From Halichondria panicea (taxonomy: Eukaryota; Porifera; Demospongiae; Suberitida; Halichondriidae), in assembly GCF_963675165.1 (NCBI RefSeq), contig NC_087382.1, positions 6,310,315-6,374,314 of the forward strand: a stretch of 64,000 bases of DNA. The letters run 5' to 3'. Below, piece after piece: positions 58,376-64,000 of this stretch. The notes under the pieces were generated by a model. That model was not told the origin of the DNA. It made no database searches and was given only the letters and a program-made list of their open reading frames with translations. Position numbers and translations under genes: made by a program. Each line of letters begins with the position of its first letter. Positions within the stretch are counted from its first letter, which is position 1.

Positions 58376-60601
58376 TCAACGGGGTAAAATAAGGATTTGA
58401 TTGTAGACAAAATCAACTAAAAAGATTGTCCCATTGCCATTAACAGCTATGGCTTTACGTGTCCATTGCGGTACACATCCATTACTAAAACCTTGCACCT
58501 CAAATGATCCAACAATATCCCCAGTTACTGTAAACATGGATATAAGACCATTGCTCGAATATGTGTATAATACACCATCATTGATTGCAAAGCCCTTCAA
58601 AAAGCTCCGTTGACCAGGAAGATTTTCTGAAGAATCGAACTTGCGGACAATTAACTCTCCCTCAGCAGTGAACACTTGCACTGTATTTGAATTAGCCATG
58701 TACAAATAACCCGAATCATCGCAACACAAACAGTTTGGATAGAAAGAACCTGTTTGAAAAGTCTTGTGAAAGGAAAGGTCAGATGTGAATACTTGGATTT
58801 TGGAAATTACACTAACATAGATCAAATCTTTGTTCTTGTTGTAGGCTAAACTTGTTGAGTGACGTAACGAAAGCCTGCCACTACCCATGGAGTCAACCGA
58901 TGACAGGAAGTGTCCTTCTGGTGAAAACTTCTGAATATAACGATTATGTTGATCAAAAACATAAATGTTATCCTTTGTATCAACAACAACACCTACTGGG
59001 AAAACAAATTGTTCTTTGCTAGTTCCTTTTGTTCCAAATGATTGAATCTTGACTCCAGTCGTTTCGAACACACTGATTTTGGGATGACCCATCTCACTAA
59101 CAACAATCTGGCCCTTGCTGTTGATCGCTATACCACTAGGCCTATTCACTCCACTGATCACACGATCCAGCTTCCTCTGGCCGAGTCCATGAGTGTCAGC
59201 TGCCTTTAGCTGTGACTCTCTTTTCAAGGCAGTATCTGGAGAAATACAAATCAGATGGATTCATGATATAATGGTGGACACATCTCTAGATCTAGCTGTT
59301 GGCTAACACTTACTTATAGTAGTGTCTGCTTTAGATTCTATAGCTAGTTGGGCCATTCTTTTGTGTTTAGACGTCTTCACCATATCTCCAACACATTCCA
59401 GTTGGACTTTGCTCAGATTTCTGAAAAAACTTGCATGTGAATATCAGGGGCAACATATACATGTAGCTAACAATACAAACGTACTGTTCCATGCCATCTG
59501 TACTGTCACAGGTGAGAATTTTGACACTCATCTCCGTAAGACCTGCTTGTACTGTAGTGGAAACTGGGAAGATGCACTTGGCAACAGCCATAGATATGAG
59601 AAGGTGCAGCTCCACACATCCTTTTTTGACTGAACATAGCTGTAGCGCTGCTGCTCGTAGACCAAGTGTTTCAGCAATTCTCTACTTCAATCCTTGTACA
59701 TATTCTAGTGTGGCGTAATGCTCTGTACACTTGAGGACAAACACAGCTGCTTGGCTGCGAGATTTTGAGGAGAAAACTTCGCAAGGAACTTCAAATACAT
59801 TTCTTTGGCAGAACTGATTAAGCGCAGAACAATACTCATGCAGTTGTTTCTGATCGTCAGTCGATCCCAACAGCTCGATTAAGTACTGTACTATCTCATA
59901 ATTGAAGAAAGATATGTAATTACGAAGAGTAATAACAATTCGGATAAAGTTTTGGCATCTTCTATCTTTTGCTTATCATCTGGATCAAGTACTTTCACTC
60001 CAATGTTGTCGTTGAAAGCTTCCAAGCTGAGAACAGAATCTTTAAATGGGATATGCTGATTTTCAAATGACCTTTTGATAATTAGAGTAAATGCTGCAAA
60101 TCTCGTTACCATTTTCCTTGTATCAGCTTTCAGATGCTCTTCCAGCTCAAGTCTGTCATCTTCACCTAGGCTAGAGGTATCCAGGGAAGGAAAGCTGAGT
60201 GACTTTGGAGCCTCAGGTGGAGGGTGCTGGTGTGTGGGTTGAGAGAGATGTGGCTGTTTGACATGGCTTATTACAGTACTGTGACGCTTGTAAGTATCCA
60301 GTAGCTTCTTGACAACATCGTCAGTAGAAGGGCTTGCAATGGCAGCGATAAATCCGTGGAAAACACTGGGATTAAGCTCGATTCGGTGGATCAAGGTATC
60401 TAAAATCTTCCGAGACTTTTCTGAGTCCAATACTCCGTTCAGTCTAGTGTACTCGAGAACTTCATCTGGTATGTAGCCATTGGAGAAGAGGGTATCAGCG
60501 TATGCAGCAGGTTGAGCTTTGAATGTGGACACCAATGCTTCAAATTTTTCTTGTAATGACAAGTACCCAGGACAATGGTTGATGGTTGCTTGTGTGGCCA
60601 T
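58376..60601 (-). pseudogene. CARD-like / NHL-propeller protein with frameshift and in-frame stop
   Basis: Minus-strand parts: 60601 to about 59930, continuing to about 59485, then exons 59420-59314 and 59235-58376. The first 110 residues (MATQATINHCPGYLSL..., LFSNGYIPDEVLEY) look like a CARD or related death-fold domain. A Pro-rich linker leads to a conserved region (LRNYISFFNYEIVQYLIELLG, FCQRNVFEVP, ALQLCSVKKGCVEL, IFPVSTTV) that I recognise from sponge and cnidarian immune-type proteins. The C-terminus is an NHL propeller (GIAINSKGQIVVSEMG and similar). Two lesions: at about 59920-59930 the frame shifts by one base (KTLSELLLL into LRNYISFF), and at 59684-59682 a TAG interrupts otherwise conserved sequence (YVQGLK stop RIAETLG). 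The last two introns have good splice sites and phases. It is either a young pseudogene or carries assembly errors; 59235-58376 encodes an intact propeller. Confidence 0.8.
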
Positions 60602-60910
60602 ATCTATAGAGGAGACAGAGACCTATATAGTCGTGAAACTTCAACCTTCAACAACAACACTTATTTTTGCGAAGGAATAATTATAATCACGTGTTAAAGT
60701 CTCTATGCCTGCAGGAATTTCTGTGGTTAATTATGGCTTCGTTTTCACTATAGTTGCATGATTGTGGTAAGGATTTCCAACCTGACTCTTACCGTATGTG
60801 AGCAGTTGCTGTACGTCATACGTGATGTAATCTGAATGTGTAGCATGTCTATACACATTTCAATTACATGGTATAACTATTTATACTGGTAAGCCAATAA
60901 TTCAGCACAG

Positions 60911-61034
60911 CAGTGGCGTGAGAAGACTGAAAGCACTGACCCCCTCCCTATAATTCCTGCCTACGCCCCTGAAGAGGGGGGGCTCTAGGGGCTGATAGAG
61001 CCCCCCCTCCCCCATTGTGCTTCCTTCGCCACTG
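60911..61034. mobile_element. hAT-like MITE, CAGTGGCG ends, 124 bp
   Basis: Begins CAGTGGCGTGAGAAG and ends CTTCGCCACTG. The interior has a G-run/C-run hairpin around gggctctaggggctgatagagcccc. No duplication is certain. Confidence 0.65.
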
Positions 61035-61536
61035 CATATGCAGTGTCTATATAATTATATCCTTTTATCTTTTATATTTATACGGTCCGACAACCCTGAG
61101 CCTAACCGGCAATGTTGAATCAGCATTTTCATAACGTGTTGCACTCCTATCTTAGATTTATTCGTCTATCTTGTATTGTTAGGCACCCGGTTTGGTTGTT
61201 TCTTCATGTATTAAACCTTGCAAATCCCATCCTAATAACATCATCAATAAAGATATACGAGCAGTAACACTGTAACGTATAACATACACGTGAGCTGCAT
61301 GACACTTATTTCCGCAATTAATGAATTTAATTGCGTAATGAAAAGATAGCACGCCCTAGTCTGAATTTGTAGACTAAGATGATGCAACCTTTGATAGCAG
61401 ATATTGAAACAGAGACTATAGAATTAAGTGATGTGTTAGAGCACGACTAAAAAAAGTAGAAATAAAAGTTCGTCAGAGTATTTTTCCTTCACTGCATGAT
61501 GCAGCCTCTTTTAGACAAAGAAGGTTAAAAATAGTA

Positions 61537-61720
61537 CAGTAGACTCTCGCTATTCCGGTTCTCTGAAATGCGGCCACCTCGATATACCGGCCATTTGGTT
61601 TGGCACGGAATGCAGGCTAGCTATATGTTTTCTACACAAAACTCGACCTGAAGTACGGCCACTCGCTATTCCGTTTACCAGCCAGTGCTGGCTGTCCCAA
61701 ATAACATTTTCAATGTAATT
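61537..61720 (+). mobile_element. Pogo-like element, left part only
   Basis: TA followed by CAGTAGACTCTCGCTATTCC, and an inner repeat of cgctattccg at about 61666. The matching right end (ending CTACTG) was not found, so the copy is truncated. Confidence 0.55.
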
Positions 61721-62107
61721 TTATATGTGTATTACGGCCGGATATGATGTTTTGGGTGTGGTTTAGTAAATAAAATTGGAGTTGACCCACGCAATAGCTT
61801 ATGCTATGAATATTGTTGATTGTGGTTGATTGTGGGTGACAGTTGTGTAAACATGGGTTTTGCACTCAGCACAGTACAGTCATGTGCACAGTAGTGTCCA
61901 GAGTTCATTTAATACGGTGTATAACAAGTATTACAGTACAGTGCAGCCAAAGGATGAGTGACAGACTTAGAGCTGATTGTCATATGATTCTGCTACTAAA
62001 ATTATTATAATTATAGGTGAGTTTATAAATAATAGAAGTAACTGTTTGTGATACAAACTCAGAGTTAGATCTAGATGATAAAGTATAAAACTTACACAAA
62101 GAACTAG

Positions 62108-64000
62108 CTACTCCTGCTGTGGGTGCTGTACAGGTTCCCTGATCCCTCCGTTCCTATGCCTTGGACATGCCAATTCTGGTAAAAGAGCAGAAAAGTAAAA
62201 CTTCCTCAATTTTGTAAGCTGTAGTCCCCACCACTTAGGGTCTCTGTAGATTCGTTCTACATGTATGTCCTTCGTTGTTCTAACTACAAAGTCACACCAG
62301 CTTGTATTTGTACAGTATAGCTGACATTGCACCTGATAATAATACCCATGTTTTCGTTTTAGTTGATATTTGCTCCCTTTCTTTTCCAAACAGAATGTTT
62401 TGTTGGAGCAAGCATCATCGATAGTTTCATCGCGTACACTGAAAGGGTTTTTCAGTTCTAGTAACCCTGAGGGATTCTCGAGAACTGCTCGGATCAGTTA
62501 CTAGGCCATCAGGAGTGGCAGCTAGCCAGGGATTTACATGAGATACAAACAGTCCACACTGCTGTACTGTAACGCCAGGATGACAATTTCCATGTTGGTG
62601 AGTTATGTACTGAGATGTAGCTGTTGACTCATTTAGTGATCCGTACCGTGTGGCCTCATTGCCTCTGAAAGTAGTGTACAATATTTCTTCAACTTTTTGC
62701 TTTTTTTTGTAGTCTCTCTCATTTTTGCAATACTTCCTACTTTTGATGCTGTAATTCGTTGTCTTCGTTCCTGTCTCCATTGATCACTATCAGATTGTTC
62801 TCTAGTACTCCCTTCAATTTCTTTGACTCTTTTCTCAGAAACTTTGACTCTTCGCTCGTAGTAACTCTCGACCATGATCTGCAGCTGGGCAGGAGAAACA
62901 TCTGCTGTAGTATCATCAGGTGAAATGCCGTCGTCATGTCGGTCATATGCCTTTCGAGCTGCTGGTGTGTCATCTAGTTTCAAATATTTACTTTTCCTTC
63001 GTTGCTCTTTGGCTGGGCCTGTTGCCTTTCGTTTTTTATCTTTTGCCAAACTGTTAGTAATAGATGCTGTCACGTCAGTAAAAACTTTGTTTGGAGAAGC
63101 CTGGGTAACCCTTCTCCAGACATCAGGTCCCCACTCTGGACCAAGGTTTTGGCGTAAACCAGCCCCCATACATCGATGGTCCCACGATCCACTTTGTGAT
63201 CGGTTTATGACCTTCCCGCCATCAAATTTACTTCGTATATGCATCCAGCACTCAGCTAGGTTAGTCGTTGCATTTCCTATTAGTTGATGTGCCTTTCCTA
63301 CAAGCCTTGCTAGTATTACTTGGATGTCATGGAACATTTTTGGGTCAACATTCTGTGGTATGAGTTCCCCTTGTCTGATGTCCTTTTCCACACTTGGGTT
63401 GTCGTCTTCCAGTGTGTCACTCCACATCGTTCCCTGATCCACTGCATATATAATTATAACACTTACGCTAATGTATTTTTTTGATAATGACTCACCTTCA
63501 TTCTCCTTCTCTTCTTCAGTCATGCAGGTACTAGAAGTCACAGTGATAATCTCTGCCTGAAAGGACTGTTGCGTCAACCTATCTCTTGCAGTTGTGCAAA
63601 AGTCAGGACTACAATTAGAATGATTTCCGAAACAATGATGGGGTCCATTGATGATATCTTTCTTGAGGGACTCAAGCGCCTTATTTCGATCTTTTTCGGT
63701 TGATCTCATTCTGATAGCACACCTGGCCGAACTAACTAATCGTTTCCTCAATTTTAATGTTAAACCCCCGCTTCCTTTGTATGAGGCATGCTCCTTAACA
63801 AGTTTCTCAAGTGCTCCACGATAGCATTTACAGGCATGGTTTGCGCACTCAACCTTATTTATTGCGTGACCCCATTCTGGTACACATTGAAGAAGGGTGG
63901 AATAGACAGAACCATCTCCGTCACCAACGAAAGAAGTATAACGCAGCCCATGCACATTCTCAGCCTCTATGAATCCTTGTAGAATAATATCTGTCTCCAT
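62108..64000 (-). pseudogene. Mutator-like transposase with YqaJ-type nuclease, decayed, partial
   Basis: Read leftward from the window end, the frame begins METDIILQGFIEAENVHGLRY, then FVGDGDGSVY and KVECANHACKCYRGAL, motifs of the Mutator-like transposase domain found in many animal transposon-derived proteins. After a Lys-rich linker comes a YqaJ-type exonuclease region: WRQERRQRITASKVG, then NPWLAATPDGLV, then LLELKNPFS and HGYYYQVQCQLYC, which hold the acidic and Q-x-Q residues of that nuclease fold. These last blocks lie in different frames: one shift near the T8 run at 62701-62708 and one between about 62440 and 62490. A 54-base in-frame segment at 63442-63495 has GTGAGT..GCAG borders and may be an intron. 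The 5' end lies outside the window. Two frameshifts indicate loss of function unless they are sequencing errors. Confidence 0.82.

Larger units (their letters stand above)
60602..62107. other. Intergenic with MITE fragments
   Basis: Contains a CAGTGGCG-ended element (60911-61034), a small palindrome cgcaattaatgaatttaattgcg at about 61315, and a single left end of a pogo-like element (61537 onward, CAGTAGACTCTCGCTATTCC after TA). No gene seen. Confidence 0.5.

Overview
The window reads as nuclear DNA from an early-branching animal, most likely a demosponge. The evidence is AT-rich DNA with short spliceosomal introns (GT..AG), a eukaryotic tRNA with internal A and B boxes, an intron-rich armadillo gene that looks like animal ARMC8, a cathepsin L-type protease, and expanded TRIM-NHL, AIG1-like GTPase and CARD/NHL families of the kind seen in sponges and cnidarians. 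No bacterial operons, CRISPR arrays or viral genomes were seen. Species assignment is inference.

Layout: 1-1632 repeats; 1633-3828 (+) intronless TRIM-NHL protein; 3829-7266 repeats; 7267-22563 (+) a many-exon large GTPase whose long introns are packed with transposon relics, followed by phase-compatible exons to 24617 that may be an alternative 3' end; 25.3-28.1 kb three decayed tandem copies of one UPF1 helicase exon; 28.1-31.2 kb fold-back repeats; 31176-32528 (-) and 32719-33492 (+) a divergent pair of AIG1-like GTPases; 34254-41962 (+) ARMC8 in 18 exons with a tRNA-Val(CAC) inside intron 4; 42120-46456 (+) a seven-exon cathepsin; 46.5-52.8 kb mostly mobile DNA including a 1.23-kb palindrome; 57035-52849 (-) a large secreted beta-helix/multi-pass membrane protein split by a MITE; 60601-58376 (-) a CARD-like/NHL gene with one frameshift and one in-frame stop; 64000-62108 (-) a decayed Mutator-like transposase/YqaJ nuclease.

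The strongest general theme is mobile DNA. Several inverted-repeat elements are flanked by 9-bp direct repeats, the signature of Mutator-like transposons, including three tiny palindromes of only 37, 48 and 60 bp with perfect 9-bp duplications. Pogo-like elements (TA duplications), CAGTGGCG-ended hAT-like elements and other fold-backs are also present. The candidate immune or sensing genes (TRIM-NHL, AIG1-like, beta-helix membrane protein) are single-exon, whereas the housekeeping genes are intron-rich.

Exon models were built by eye from splice signals, reading phase and family resemblance. ARMC8 and cathepsin close perfectly in phase. The large GTPase model has one unresolved phase break.
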